Shown here: piece by piece, positions 25,883 to 35,973 of the stretch | Position numbering within the stretch: position 1 is the first letter of the stretch | Layout: each line of letters opens with the position of its first letter | Source of the DNA: CAYLPJ01 sp964385465 | GTDB lineage: Bacteria > Planctomycetota > Phycisphaerae > SM23-33 | Length of the DNA: 64,000 bases | Assembly (NCBI GenBank): GCA_964385465.1 | Contig: CAYLPJ010000019.1 | Span: forward strand, 1 to 64,000 | Reading direction: 5' to 3' | Program-made: the position numbers and the translations under genes | The notes under the pieces: model-generated | Seen by the model: only the letters and a program-made list of their open reading frames with translations | Database searches by the model: none | Told to the model about the DNA's origin: nothing

Positions 25883-26521
25883 GTGGAGCTCGTCCATACC
25901 GTCTTTGTCGGCCTGCTTGTCGGCGTGCTCGCCGCGTCCGTGCTGACCTTCGTCGTCATGGGCCTGCGCCGCCTGAAGCGGACCCGCCGGCTGGCCCGGG
26001 CGGCCCATGAGCAGCACCGGCGGTTCTTCGTCGATGACCCCTTCGACGTCCCCGGGCGCTACGGCGAGTTCGCGCTGATCTCCGCCGGGCACAGCCCACG
26101 GGCTGACAACGTCACCGACGCCCGCCTCTTCGGCCAGGCCGCACGGGCCTTCGACTTCCGCTGCGAACTCGGGCACGGCACGCGAAGGAGCACCCGCCAC
26201 TACACCGTCCTGGCCGCCGAGACGGCCAGGCCCGTCGGGCGCGTCATCATGTGGCACGATAACGATGCCGAACTCGCCCCGCTGCTGGCGCGGTGCGGGG
26301 AAGGGCACGTCGGCCCGTGGCGGTACGCCGGCGATGCCGCCCTGGCCGCCACGCTGGCCCGCGCGGCCGGGGAACTCTCCGACGCCGACGCCAGCATCGA
26401 GGTCCGCGACCGGGTGGTGCTCCTTGCCGCACCCGCCTTCGGTCGGTCCGGCGGCCGAGAGGTCGACCTGCCCGCCATGGAAGGGCTTCTCGCAGCCCTC
26501 CAGCCCGCCGACGCGGAGTAG
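25883..26521 (+). CDS. Membrane-anchored protein of unknown function
   Basis: No family recognised. The 212-residue product starts at GTG 25883, 6 nt after the preceding gene. It has one N-terminal membrane helix (about 5-27), a short basic stretch and a soluble cytoplasmic or periplasmic domain of mixed alpha/beta character. There is no conserved catalytic pattern. The close spacing suggests one mRNA with the haem-motif gene. Confidence 0.6.
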   Translation: MELVHTVFVGLLVGVLAASVLTFVVMGLRRLKRTRRLARAAHEQHRRFFVDDPFDVPGRYGEFALISAGHSPRADNVTDARLFGQAARAFDFRCELGHGTRRSTRHYTVLAAETARPVGRVIMWHDNDAELAPLLARCGEGHVGPWRYAGDAALAATLARAAGELSDADASIEVRDRVVLLAAPAFGRSGGREVDLPAMEGLLAALQPADAE

Positions 26522-26622
26522 GCGGCGCCCGGCAGCGGCGGCCGCCCGGGCACGCCGAGCAGGCGCGGGGCCGGACCGGACGGTGCGGAGGCGTTTGCCC
26601 TTTCGCGGGACGGGAGAACCGT

Positions 26623-26651
26623 TTGCAAACGTCGGCGGGGCATGATACAAG
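26623..26651 (+). promoter_or_regulatory. Putative promoter of the coiled-coil lipoprotein gene
   Basis: TTGCAA (26623-26628), a 17-nt spacer and TACAAG (26646-26651). The -35 box lies inside a 10-bp palindrome GTTTGCAAAC (26621-26630), which could also be a protein-binding site. The start codon at 26701 would have a leader of about 42 nt. Confidence 0.42.
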
Positions 26652-26700
26652 AAAGCGCCTTCCGGGCCGGGTCGGCCCGGTGCCAATGGGAGACCGTACT

Positions 26701-28284
26701 GTGCGAGAGCTTCGACGCGCCGTTGTCATCACCGTACTGGGGGCTCTGTCCGTCTTGCTGACCGGCTGCGGGGGCGACGGCCGCAGCGAGTTGGCCAAGG
26801 CGACCGACAAGGCCCGCCGGCTGGTCGACCGGGCCTCCGGCCTCATGCGCGACCCCGTCTACAAGGTCGGAGAGGCCTACGCTCCGTTCGCCGAAGAGCG
26901 CGGCGAGGCCGACGCCGAGGCTGTCACGCCCATGCCCTACGGGGCCGCCAACCCCAAGGCCGACGCCGCCATCGACGAGGGCATCCGCCTGATCACCGAG
27001 GCGATGTCCGCAGCCAAGGGCGGGCCGGATGAGTTGTCTGCCCGCGTCGTGCTCGCCCGCCTTTACGCCCTGCGGGCGCAGCGCCACGCCTTCGACGCCG
27101 TGTTGCGGCGCCAGGAGGCCTGGCGGCTCAGCCGGGCCATGCACGACGCCGCCGTCACGATGGCCGACCACGGCAAGCGCGTGAAGACGACCGACCAGTT
27201 GTTGGAAATCGAGAATCCGGCGCTGGAGGCCATGGCCGGCAAGGCCAGAACCGACACCACGGCCGCACGCGACAAGATCGAGCAGCTCAAGACGCAGATC
27301 GAGCAGCTCCGCATGAAGAAGGCCGACCTGGCCGAGCGGAACGAGAAGCTCCTCGGCGAGGCCCGTGCACTCCGCGTTCGCAGCGAGCTGGCTCCCGTGT
27401 TGGAGGGGATCGAGCTGTTCGACAAGGCCAAGGCCAAGGAGGATCAGGCCACCGACAACTCCGTCGAGATCACCGAGGTCGAGGACAGCATCCAGTTCCT
27501 CTCCTCGCAGGTGGATACGCTGCAACTGGACGCGAACGCCGGCACGGCCAGGGCGTCGGCGGCCGAGGAGATCGCCGCCGCTCGCGCGAAGCGCGAGGAG
27601 GGGATCCGGACCGACCGGAGGGGCTTCCTGGACAAGCTCACCGAGGTTCAGAAGGACGTCGAGACGTTCGCCGGCAAGACCATCGAGACCACCGAGGCCG
27701 TCTCCGCCGCCGAGGCCGAGGCGCTCAACGCCTTCGGCAAGGCCCAGAGCGAATACGCCACGTACATGGAGATGACCGAAGACGCCGGCGCCGAGCCGGA
27801 CCCCGCCGTCGTCGCGCTGCTGGGCGATCTGCGGATGTCCCGCGGGCATCTCCGCGCACGGGCGATGGCGCTTCAGGACCGTCTGGAGTCGACCGTCACC
27901 GACGTGCGGAACCTCTGGCAGCAACTGCCCGCCCAAGCCACGCCGCCGGACGTGCTGACGCAGGTGACCGGCTACGTCGACGATCCCGGGCGCCTCACCG
28001 AGCAGATGAAGGAAGACTACCGCTGGGCGGCGAAGAACTACGCCTCCGCCCGCGAGTTGGTACCCGAGAAGCTCCGGTGGGTGTACGACCTCCAACTGGC
28101 CGCCGCGTATGCGGGCCTGTACCGCGTCTCGGGCGAGACGAGCGTTCGCCAGAAGGGCACGGATGCGTTGGCCGCGCTGGGGGACGCCGAGGCTTCGCCG
28201 TACGTCGCGGCGCACGCCGAGCACCTCCGGACGCTGCTCAGCGGCCGGCCCGGCAGGGCGACGACGGCGCCGGCCATTCCGTAG
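26701..28284 (+). CDS. Coiled-coil lipoprotein of unknown function
   Basis: The 527-residue product begins at GTG 26701, preceded by GGGAG (26688-26692). A signal peptide ends in a lipobox with Cys23 (LLTGC), so it is probably lipid-anchored in the envelope. Residues about 60-500 are nearly all helical and Ala/Glu/Lys-rich. Heptad-like runs are near 195-235 (IEQLKTQIEQLRMKKADL) and 255-330, which suggests long coiled coils. An upstream in-frame ATG (26686) would add five residues before the signal peptide and is less likely. The role is unknown. Confidence 0.75.
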   Translation: MRELRRAVVITVLGALSVLLTGCGGDGRSELAKATDKARRLVDRASGLMRDPVYKVGEAYAPFAEERGEADAEAVTPMPYGAANPKADAAIDEGIRLITEAMSAAKGGPDELSARVVLARLYALRAQRHAFDAVLRRQEAWRLSRAMHDAAVTMADHGKRVKTTDQLLEIENPALEAMAGKARTDTTAARDKIEQLKTQIEQLRMKKADLAERNEKLLGEARALRVRSELAPVLEGIELFDKAKAKEDQATDNSVEITEVEDSIQFLSSQVDTLQLDANAGTARASAAEEIAAARAKREEGIRTDRRGFLDKLTEVQKDVETFAGKTIETTEAVSAAEAEALNAFGKAQSEYATYMEMTEDAGAEPDPAVVALLGDLRMSRGHLRARAMALQDRLESTVTDVRNLWQQLPAQATPPDVLTQVTGYVDDPGRLTEQMKEDYRWAAKNYASARELVPEKLRWVYDLQLAAAYAGLYRVSGETSVRQKGTDALAALGDAEASPYVAAHAEHLRTLLSGRPGRATTAPAIP

Positions 28285-28381
28285 CGCTTTTGTAGCAGGA
28301 GGATACGACAGGCCCGTCTGGTGGCGGGCCGGTGGAGGTTACGCCGGGCGTGCCGGGGAGCCCGGGCGCGGCGAAACCGTC

Positions 28382-28409
28382 GGGGGAAAACCATTGTCCG
28401 TTTTCCCCC
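28382..28409 (+). repeat. Perfect 10-bp inverted repeat in the sigma-factor promoter
   Basis: GGGGGAAAAC (28382-28391) and GTTTTCCCCC (28400-28409) with an 8-nt loop, followed by TTT. It lies 98 nt after the lipoprotein stop and overlaps the -35 and spacer of the candidate sigma-gene promoter. It could be an operator or an intrinsic terminator with a short T run. Confidence 0.6.
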
Positions 28410-28422
28410 TTTGCCGGATACT
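28394..28422 (+). promoter_or_regulatory. Putative promoter of the HTH-sigma gene
   Basis: TTGTCC (28394-28399), a 17-nt spacer and GATACT (28417-28422). Both boxes match the consensus at four of six positions. The inverted repeat at 28382-28409 covers its -35 box and half the spacer. Confidence 0.42.
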
Positions 28423-28493
28423 GGGTGTATCGAAGCCCGCAGGGGAGATCCCCGGCGGGCGCCGAACCCCGGGCAGTTTGGCGGTAGGCGGGT

Positions 28494-30161
<1,668 letters not shown>

Positions 30162-30224
30162 CGGACCCCCGGGCGGGAACCGCGACGCCGCCCGGGCGTC
30201 TCAAACAGCGGAAGGAGTCCGACC

Positions 30225-31088
30225 GTGCACGCCGTCATGCTGGCCGCCCTGCTGAGCGTCGCCCCGGGTGCGGGGCCAACGACAAGGCCCGCCGAACCCT
30301 ACCCGCCGGCGAGGCTCGTCGCCGCCTGCCGCGAACAGGCCGACGCCGTCCGCCGGCAGCTCGGCCCCGGTGTCCGCGTCACCATCTCGGCCCCGTTCGT
30401 CATCGCCGGGGACGTCTCCGCCGCGAAGCTTGCCGCCTGCACGAAGTACAGCGTCGTCCGCCCCGCAAACGCAATGTGGACGGCGTATTTCGCGAAGAAG
30501 CCCCGCCGGCCGATCACGATCCTCCTGTTCTCCGGCGGCGAGTCCTACGCGCGCTACGCCCGGCGCGACTACCCCCGAGGCGGGCAGCCGTACTTCGGCT
30601 ATTTCATCCACGCGGACCGGCGCATGGTGATGAACATCGCCACCGGCACGGGGACGCTGGTCCACGAGCTGACCCATGCCCTCATCGCCCCGGACTTCCC
30701 CGAGGTGCCCACCTGGTTCAACGAGGGCCTCGCCAGCCTCCACGAGCAGTGCAGCGTCCGCGAGAAGACGATCGTCGGCCTGACGAACTGGCGGCTGCCG
30801 ATCCTCCATGCCGCCATCCGCACGAAGACGCTCCGCCCGCTGCGGGAGCTGGTCACGAAGCGGGACTTCTACGGCCCGCGGCAGGGCGTCAACTACGCCC
30901 GGGCTCGCTACTTTGTGATGTACATGCAGAGCGAGGGGGTTCTGCGGGGCTTCTACAAGCACTTCCGCGCCCACCACGAGGGCAAGGGCGCCGACGTCCG
31001 CGCCATCGAACGCGCCTTCGGCCGGGACATCGAAACGGTGGAAAAGGCCTTCCTCACCTGGGCCGCCAGGCTTCGTTTCCGGCGATAG
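30225..31088 (+). CDS. Secreted gluzincin-type metallopeptidase
   Basis: The 287-residue product has a possible short signal peptide (residues 1-15, ending near APGAG). The zinc-binding HELTH motif is at residues 147-151. About 20 residues later WFNEGLASL supplies the third ligand Glu, the gluzincin pattern. Residues after 170 are helical. It resembles peptidases found next to TPR proteins in planctomycetes; substrate unknown. The start is GTG 30225 preceded by GGAAGGAG, an excellent Shine-Dalgarno. It lies 63 nt after the sigma gene. Confidence 0.8.
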   Translation: MHAVMLAALLSVAPGAGPTTRPAEPYPPARLVAACREQADAVRRQLGPGVRVTISAPFVIAGDVSAAKLAACTKYSVVRPANAMWTAYFAKKPRRPITILLFSGGESYARYARRDYPRGGQPYFGYFIHADRRMVMNIATGTGTLVHELTHALIAPDFPEVPTWFNEGLASLHEQCSVREKTIVGLTNWRLPILHAAIRTKTLRPLRELVTKRDFYGPRQGVNYARARYFVMYMQSEGVLRGFYKHFRAHHEGKGADVRAIERAFGRDIETVEKAFLTWAARLRFRR

Positions 31089-31203
31089 GACCGGTCCTTG
31101 ACCGGCCGGGCCGCCGGGAGGAAGATGGGCGGCGCAGTCGGGGGCGGGCCGGTTTGGCCGCCGCGGGTCGATGGGTCGGTTCGTGCACTTCGGGCGGCAG
31201 CAG

Positions 31204-31854
31204 ATGATCCGCTTCACGTGCGAAGCCTGTGGAAAGTCTCTGAACGTAGCCGACAAGCTGGCGGGCAAGCGGGGCAAGTGTCCCGGGTGCGGGGGCGTGG
31301 TGAACGTTCCCGGCCCCGGCGCCCCGCCTCCCGACGCGCAGTGTGCGGCCTCGCCGCAGCCCCAGCCGCCCGGCCCGCAGGACCCGCTGTCGATGATGGC
31401 CGCGACAGCCCCGGCGCCCCCGCCCCGGACCGCCGCCTCGCCCGCCGATCGCCTCGACTGCGACACCAAGACGGTCCTCCGCCCGCTCTACCGGGCCAAG
31501 GGCTGGCTGATGTTCAGCGGCATCCTCGTCATCATCGGTGGCGGCCTCTACATGGTGATGGCCGTCCTGGGGCTCATGGCTCAGGTCGCCGCCAGGGGGC
31601 AGGGTCCCCAGTTGCTCCTCCCGCTGCTGTTCGTCCTGATCGGCGGGGTGGCGCTGTGGATCGGCATCATGGCCGTTCAGGCCTCGGCCAGTTTCGCCAA
31701 GGCCGCCCGCTCGGGCAGCCGGGCCAGCGCCAGGCGGGCGACCGGCAAGCTCGCGGCGCTGATCACCACCGTGGCCGTGGTCCAGTTGATCGGGGTCGTC
31801 CTTGGCGTCGCGGGGTTCGGCATCGCGATGGCCGTGGGCATGGCGCGCTTCTGA
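31204..31854 (+). CDS. Zinc-ribbon protein with two membrane helices
   Basis: The 216-residue product opens with a zinc ribbon, FTCEACGKSLNVADKLAGK, which is the same type of N-terminus as the VWA protein at 15813 (Cys6, Cys9, Cys25, Cys28). A Pro/Ala-rich linker follows, then two or three hydrophobic helices (about 105-130, 140-160, 190-210). An upstream in-frame ATG (31171) would add 11 residues ahead of the ribbon; 31204 is preferred because the ribbon usually begins the protein. Function unknown. Confidence 0.68.
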   Translation: MIRFTCEACGKSLNVADKLAGKRGKCPGCGGVVNVPGPGAPPPDAQCAASPQPQPPGPQDPLSMMAATAPAPPPRTAASPADRLDCDTKTVLRPLYRAKGWLMFSGILVIIGGGLYMVMAVLGLMAQVAARGQGPQLLLPLLFVLIGGVALWIGIMAVQASASFAKAARSGSRASARRATGKLAALITTVAVVQLIGVVLGVAGFGIAMAVGMARF

Positions 31855-31879
31855 AGGTTGCCCGCACCCGCCGGGGGGA

Positions 31880-32485
31880 TCAGGTGTGCCCGGGGTGATG
31901 CCCGGCGGAGCGTTCGTCGTCCATGTGGATGACGGTGGGGCGCTTGGGTTTCTCCCGCTCCTTGCCGGGGAACAGGAGGATGGCGGCCAGGAGTGCGACG
32001 GCGGCCAGAAGCAGCAGGCCGCGGCGGGTAGGGGGGTTGGCGACGCGGCGGGAGGCGTTGAGGACCCACCCGCCGGGCCGCTCGGGGCGCGGGGTGGGCG
32101 TCAGGGCGACTACCCCGGGCCTGGGGCGGCGGTTTCCGCCGGTGGGGCGGGCGTCGATGAGGACGAACTCGTTGTCCGGCCAGAGGCCGAGCTGGTTCAT
32201 GGCCAGGCGCTTGGTGAGGACGGGGTCGGTGGGCAGCGCGGCGATGAGGCGGTCGTTGGCGGCGACGAGGTTTCGCAGGTCGGCGTTGACGGCCTGCTGG
32301 CGTGCGAGCTGGTACTCGGCCTCGCGGAGGCGGGCGAGCTCGGGGAGGATCACGACGGCGGCAAACAGGCCCATCGCCGCGACGGCGAGGGCCCAGAAGC
32401 CGCCCAGGCGCGCGGCGGCGGCAGCCGTGCCGCCGCCGGCGCGGGCGTGGTCCGTCCTATCCCTTGTTCCAGGTCGAGGCACCAT
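31880..32485 (-). CDS. FtsB/DivIC-like membrane protein (septum formation initiator)
   Basis: A 201-residue product, downstream of eno on the same strand and overlapping its end by 29 nt. A first membrane helix (residues about 28-50, ALAVAAMGLFAAVVIL) is followed by a coiled-coil-like run (ELARLREAEYQLARQQ). A Pro/Arg-rich linker and a second hydrophobic helix near the C-terminus (GLLLLAAVALLAAILLF) come last. In many bacteria ftsB follows eno, and the single helix plus coiled coil fits. The second helix and long tail are unusual for FtsB (about 100 residues). The start ATG 32485 is chosen; ATG 32503 would also fit. Confidence 0.6.
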   Translation of the reverse strand: MVPRPGTRDRTDHARAGGGTAAAAARLGGFWALAVAAMGLFAAVVILPELARLREAEYQLARQQAVNADLRNLVAANDRLIAALPTDPVLTKRLAMNQLGLWPDNEFVLIDARPTGGNRRPRPGVVALTPTPRPERPGGWVLNASRRVANPPTRRGLLLLAAVALLAAILLFPGKEREKPKRPTVIHMDDERSAGHHPGHT

Positions 32486-33761
32486 AGACCGCCTTGTCTC
32501 CAAGGGCCTCTTCGATTCGCAGGAGCTGGTTGTACTTGCAGACCCGGTCGGTCCGGCTCGCCGAGCCGGTCTTGATCTGCCCGGTGTTCTTGGCCACCAC
32601 CAGGTCGGCGATCGTCGTGTCCTCCGTCTCGCCGCTGCGGTGGCTGACCACGGCCGTGAAGCCGTTCTGCATCGCCAGGTCGATCGCCGCGAACGTCTCG
32701 GTCAGCGTGCCGATCTGGTTGACCTTGATGAGGATGCTGTTGGCACAGCCCTCGTCGATGCCTCGCTTCAGGAACGTCACGTTGGTGACGAACAGGTCGT
32801 CGCCGACGAGCTGGACGGTCTCGCCGAGGCGGTCGCAGAGCTTCTTCCAGCCCGCCCAGTCGTCCTCGGCCAGGCCGTCCTCGATGCTCCGGATGGGGTA
32901 CTTCCCGCACCATCCGGCCCAGATGTCGATCATCTCGTCGGAGGTCGCCACGCGGTCCGGGTCGGACTTGAAGAAGCGGTAGCCCTCCTTGCCGACCTCC
33001 CTGGCCTCGTTGGCCAGCTCGCTGGCGGCCGGGTCCAGCGCCAGCCAGACGTCCTCGCCGGGCTTGTAGCCGGCCTGCTCGATGGCCTGGAGGATCAGCT
33101 CGGGCGCCTCGTCGTTGCTCTGGAGGCTGGGTGCGTAGCCGCCCTCGTCGCCGACGGCGGTGTTGTAGCCCTTGGCCTTGAGGACCTTCTTGAGGGCGTG
33201 GAAGATCTCGGTGCCCATCCGCAGGCCCTCGGAGAAGCTCGACGCGCCCCATGGCTGGACCATGAACTCCTGGAAGTCCACCGTGCCGTCGGCGTGCTTG
33301 CCGCCGTTGAGGATGTTCATCATCGGCACAGGCAGCGTGACCGCCTCGTCCCCGCCGATGTATTCGTACAGCGGCTTGTTCGTCGCGATCGACGCCGCAC
33401 GCGCCGCCGCCATCGAGACGCCCAGAATCGCGTTGGCGCCGAAGTTGGACTTGTTGCCCGTCCCGTCGGCCTCGATCATCTTGTTGTCGACGCCGGCCTG
33501 GTCTGTCGCGTCCATCCCCGTCACCAGCGAGGCGATCTCGCCGTTGACGTGACCGACCGCGTGCTGCACGCCCTTGCCCAGGTACACGCTCTTGTCGCCG
33601 TCGCGAAGCTCGCAGGCCTCGTTCTCGCCGGTGCTGGCGCCGCTGGGCACGGCGGCGCGGCCGAGGATGCCGCCCTCGAGCAGCACGTCGACCTCCACGG
33701 TCGGGTTGCCGCGGGAATCGAGGATCTGTCGGCCTCTGACGGACTGGATCTTGGTAGACAT
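32457..33761 (-). CDS. eno: Enolase
   Basis: Enolase interconverts 2-phosphoglycerate and phosphoenolpyruvate in glycolysis. The 434-residue product is of normal length. It starts MSTKIQSVRGRQILDSRGNPTVEV. The conserved parts are ASTGENEA (loop 1), VGDEGGYAPSL, the metal Asp in SIEDGLAEDDW, LVGDDLFVTN, KVNQIGTLTE (catalytic Lys) and SHRSGETEDTTIADL. ATG 33761 is preceded by AAAGGAAACC. An FtsB-like gene follows and overlaps. Confidence 0.98.
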   Translation of the reverse strand: MSTKIQSVRGRQILDSRGNPTVEVDVLLEGGILGRAAVPSGASTGENEACELRDGDKSVYLGKGVQHAVGHVNGEIASLVTGMDATDQAGVDNKMIEADGTGNKSNFGANAILGVSMAAARAASIATNKPLYEYIGGDEAVTLPVPMMNILNGGKHADGTVDFQEFMVQPWGASSFSEGLRMGTEIFHALKKVLKAKGYNTAVGDEGGYAPSLQSNDEAPELILQAIEQAGYKPGEDVWLALDPAASELANEAREVGKEGYRFFKSDPDRVATSDEMIDIWAGWCGKYPIRSIEDGLAEDDWAGWKKLCDRLGETVQLVGDDLFVTNVTFLKRGIDEGCANSILIKVNQIGTLTETFAAIDLAMQNGFTAVVSHRSGETEDTTIADLVVAKNTGQIKTGSASRTDRVCKYNQLLRIEEALGDKAVYGASTWNKG

Positions 33762-33831
33762 CGGAGGTTTCCTTTTCTCGTATCGGGTGTTCGTAAAGCA
33801 ACGCGTGAGCGTTTCCTCAAGTCCGGCACAC

Positions 33832-33859
33832 ATCTTAGTCATTGGGCGTCCCCGTGCAA
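33832..33859 (-). promoter_or_regulatory. Putative eno promoter
   Basis: On the minus strand TTGCAC (33859-33854), a 16-nt spacer and TAAGAT (33837-33832), about 70 nt upstream of the eno ATG. It faces the divergent HNH gene, whose own promoter I did not find. Confidence 0.5.
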
Positions 33860-33930
33860 GAGGCGCCCGGCCCGAAGGCGGATACACTGGGACCGAAGGC
33901 GCCAACCGAGGAAGGATACAGGAAGGCCAC

Positions 33931-34284
33931 ATGCAAGGCGGACGATGCGAACTGTGCGGGCGGCGGATGCCGCGGCTGGAGAGGCACCACCTGATCCCCC
34001 GCACGCGCCACAGCAACAAGCGGAACAAGCGGATGTTCGAGCGGGCGGAGGTCCACGAGCGCCTGGCCATGCTCTGCGAGGCCTGCCATGCCACCGTTCA
34101 CGCCACCTTCAGCGAGAAGGAGCTGGAGCAGGAATACAACACCGTCGAGGCCCTCGCCGCCCACCCCGACGTCGCGCGCTTCGTCCGCTACGCCCGCAAG
34201 CAGCCGCCGACGGCGAAGATCCGCGTCCGTCGAACCGCCGCCCTCCGCGACGAGCGCCGCCGCCAGCGCCGCAGGCGGAAATGA
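33931..34284 (+). CDS. HNH endonuclease-like protein
   Basis: The 117-residue product has a compact HNH fold. Cys6 and Cys9 form a knuckle (RCELCGRR), His19-His20 lie in ERHHLIPR, a basic helix follows, and CEACHATVH closes the metal site. The C-terminus is Arg-rich. HNH proteins are nucleases or DNA-binding proteins; there is no restriction or mobile gene next to it, so the substrate is unknown. ATG 33931 has CAGGAAGG upstream. Confidence 0.75.
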   Translation: MQGGRCELCGRRMPRLERHHLIPRTRHSNKRNKRMFERAEVHERLAMLCEACHATVHATFSEKELEQEYNTVEALAAHPDVARFVRYARKQPPTAKIRVRRTAALRDERRRQRRRRK

Positions 34285-34357
34285 GCGGCACGGCCGCCGT
34301 GCGGCTGCCGGACCGGGCCTCGCCCTTCGCCGCGGGGCCGGTGTCCGTGCTTCCGTC

Positions 34358-34386
34358 TTGAAGCGCGGCGCGTCGGGGGATATAAG
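34358..34386 (+). promoter_or_regulatory. Putative promoter of the 34421 membrane protein gene
   Basis: TTGAAG (34358-34363), a 17-nt spacer and TATAAG (34381-34386). The -10 box is five of six to consensus. The start codon lies 34 nt beyond. Confidence 0.58.
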
Positions 34387-34420
34387 CTCGGGGAGGCGAA
34401 CCGTATCAAGGAGACGTTTC

Positions 34421-35269
34421 ATGACCCGCCCCGCAGAGGTGTCCGGCTGGACCTGGGACAACTACGTCGTCTTTCTCGTGCCGTTCGCGGTCGTTGCGCT
34501 GGGCGGGCTGGTGCTCTTCCTGCTTCGCCACACGCTGCGGACGCGGGCGCGCGTGGCCAAGCAACTCCGCGAAGACCCGGACATCAACGAGTGGCTGGTC
34601 GCGTTCGACTGGTCCCGCAAGGTGCTCTACCTTCCGGTGATCGCCGCGTCGATCGTCGGGGCGGCCGTCATGCTGATGGTCGAGGCCGGAATCTTCCCCG
34701 AGCAGCCGACGGGCAAGGTCGTCGGCGGGGTCTGGGTGGCGCTGTTCGTGCTGAGCTTCCTGGTCGAGGAGTACGACATGAGCCTCCGCGTGCTGGTGAT
34801 CCTCGTCCTGGCGGCGGTGGTCTTCGGGCTGTGGCTGCACCAGCTCGGGTGGCTGGGGCGGTTCTTCTCGGTCCTGGGCAAGATCAGCGTCTCGATGAGC
34901 TGGATGGGCTTCCTGTTCATCGCCGTGCTCTTCTCGATCGGGATCTTCGTCTCCTGGGTGAAGGGGCTGTTCTACTACATCGCCGTCACGCCGAACTACA
35001 TGAACATCCAGACCGGCGTGACCGAGACCGGCGAGCAGATCGCCCGCGAGGACTACAGCACGCGCATCGACAGCAGCGACTTGCTCGAACGCATCATGGG
35101 CTTCGGCCGCATCGTCGTCACCTTCCGCGACAACCGCCGGCTGCCCATGACCCTGCTGGTCTGGGGCATCGGCCGGAAGGCCAGCACCCTCGAATCCATC
35201 CAGGGCAAGCTGGCCGTGGACCGCCACCAGCCCGGCCGGGAAGGCACCGGCCTGGGGGGAGAGCTGTGA
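34421..35269 (+). CDS. Multi-helix membrane protein, possible PH-like domain
   Basis: The 282-residue product has about six membrane helices (16-38, 66-88, 98-115, 118-136, 150-178). A soluble C-terminal segment (about 185-265) opens with YYIAVTPNYMNIQTG and has GFGRIVVTF, reminiscent of bacterial PH domains. That is a visual resemblance only. An excellent AAGGAGA (34409-34415) lies before the ATG. No known partner nearby; convergent with the thermonuclease gene. Confidence 0.6.
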   Translation: MTRPAEVSGWTWDNYVVFLVPFAVVALGGLVLFLLRHTLRTRARVAKQLREDPDINEWLVAFDWSRKVLYLPVIAASIVGAAVMLMVEAGIFPEQPTGKVVGGVWVALFVLSFLVEEYDMSLRVLVILVLAAVVFGLWLHQLGWLGRFFSVLGKISVSMSWMGFLFIAVLFSIGIFVSWVKGLFYYIAVTPNYMNIQTGVTETGEQIAREDYSTRIDSSDLLERIMGFGRIVVTFRDNRRLPMTLLVWGIGRKASTLESIQGKLAVDRHQPGREGTGLGGEL

Positions 35270-35276
35270 GGGCCCC

Positions 35277-35948
35277 TCACCGTCCGGCGGAGAGATCGAG
35301 CTTGTCGCGGTAGTAGTAGGGCAGGTCGGCGTGGCGGAGATCGGCCCAGAGGCCGCGGCGGGCCTGGCGGGCGTCGGCCTGGGCGCTGGCGAAGTCCTCG
35401 GCGAGGGGGTGGTCGTAGCGGGGGTCGGCGTAGCCGTAGCCTTCGGCGATCAGGATGCGGTTGAGCAGCCTGCCGTCGGGGAGGGTTACGTACGCCAGCA
35501 GCCGCCCGTGATTGCCCCGGGTCCGCCCGGGCACCAGTCGCAGCAGCACGTCCGTATCGCCCGCACAGCAGCGCCGGGCGAAGGCCGTCGCTTCCGGGCC
35601 GTAATGGGCCGGGGGCTTGCGGGGGTGGTGCGTCTCAGGCGTGTCCACGCCCCAGAGGCGAACGCGCGTCGTCCCGCCATAGCGGTCGGCGACGACGACG
35701 TCCAGCGTGTCGCCGTCGATCACCCGTGCCACGCGGAAGCTCCGCTCGTGGTAGCGCGTCACATCGTTGCCGTCGATCGGCCGCCAGTCGCTCTCCCAGC
35801 CGAACAGCCCGACCTGGTCGGCCAGGCGCAGTCCCAGCACCGCGCCGATGACGGCCAGCACCACGATACCGCCTCGGCCCCACCGCCGCATGCGGTAGCG
35901 TGCGGTGTCGAAGCGGCCGTTGGGCGGCCTGCGTCTGGGCATGGGCAT
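35277..35948 (-). CDS. Thermonuclease (SNase-like) with membrane anchor
   Basis: The 223-residue product has one N-terminal membrane helix (about 28-48), so the domain is secreted or anchored. The staphylococcal-nuclease domain spans about 70-200. It includes RVIDGDTLDVV with the calcium Asp, VRLWGVDTPET with the catalytic Arg and Glu, and RNHGRLLAYV with the second Arg. The YGYA element is typical of the family. It would hydrolyse nucleic acids in the envelope or outside. The ATG has CCCAGACGC upstream without a clear Shine-Dalgarno site. Confidence 0.9.
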   Translation of the reverse strand: MPMPRRRPPNGRFDTARYRMRRWGRGGIVVLAVIGAVLGLRLADQVGLFGWESDWRPIDGNDVTRYHERSFRVARVIDGDTLDVVVADRYGGTTRVRLWGVDTPETHHPRKPPAHYGPEATAFARRCCAGDTDVLLRLVPGRTRGNHGRLLAYVTLPDGRLLNRILIAEGYGYADPRYDHPLAEDFASAQADARQARRGLWADLRHADLPYYYRDKLDLSAGR

Positions 35949-35973
35949 GGCGTCCCGGGCGCGGGGCGGCGGG

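Noticed and set aside
28285..28493. A cobalamin or other riboswitch ahead of the HTH-sigma gene
   Set aside because: The region has GC-rich stems and a perfect palindrome, but I could not match the conserved cores of cobalamin, glycine or c-di-GMP riboswitches.
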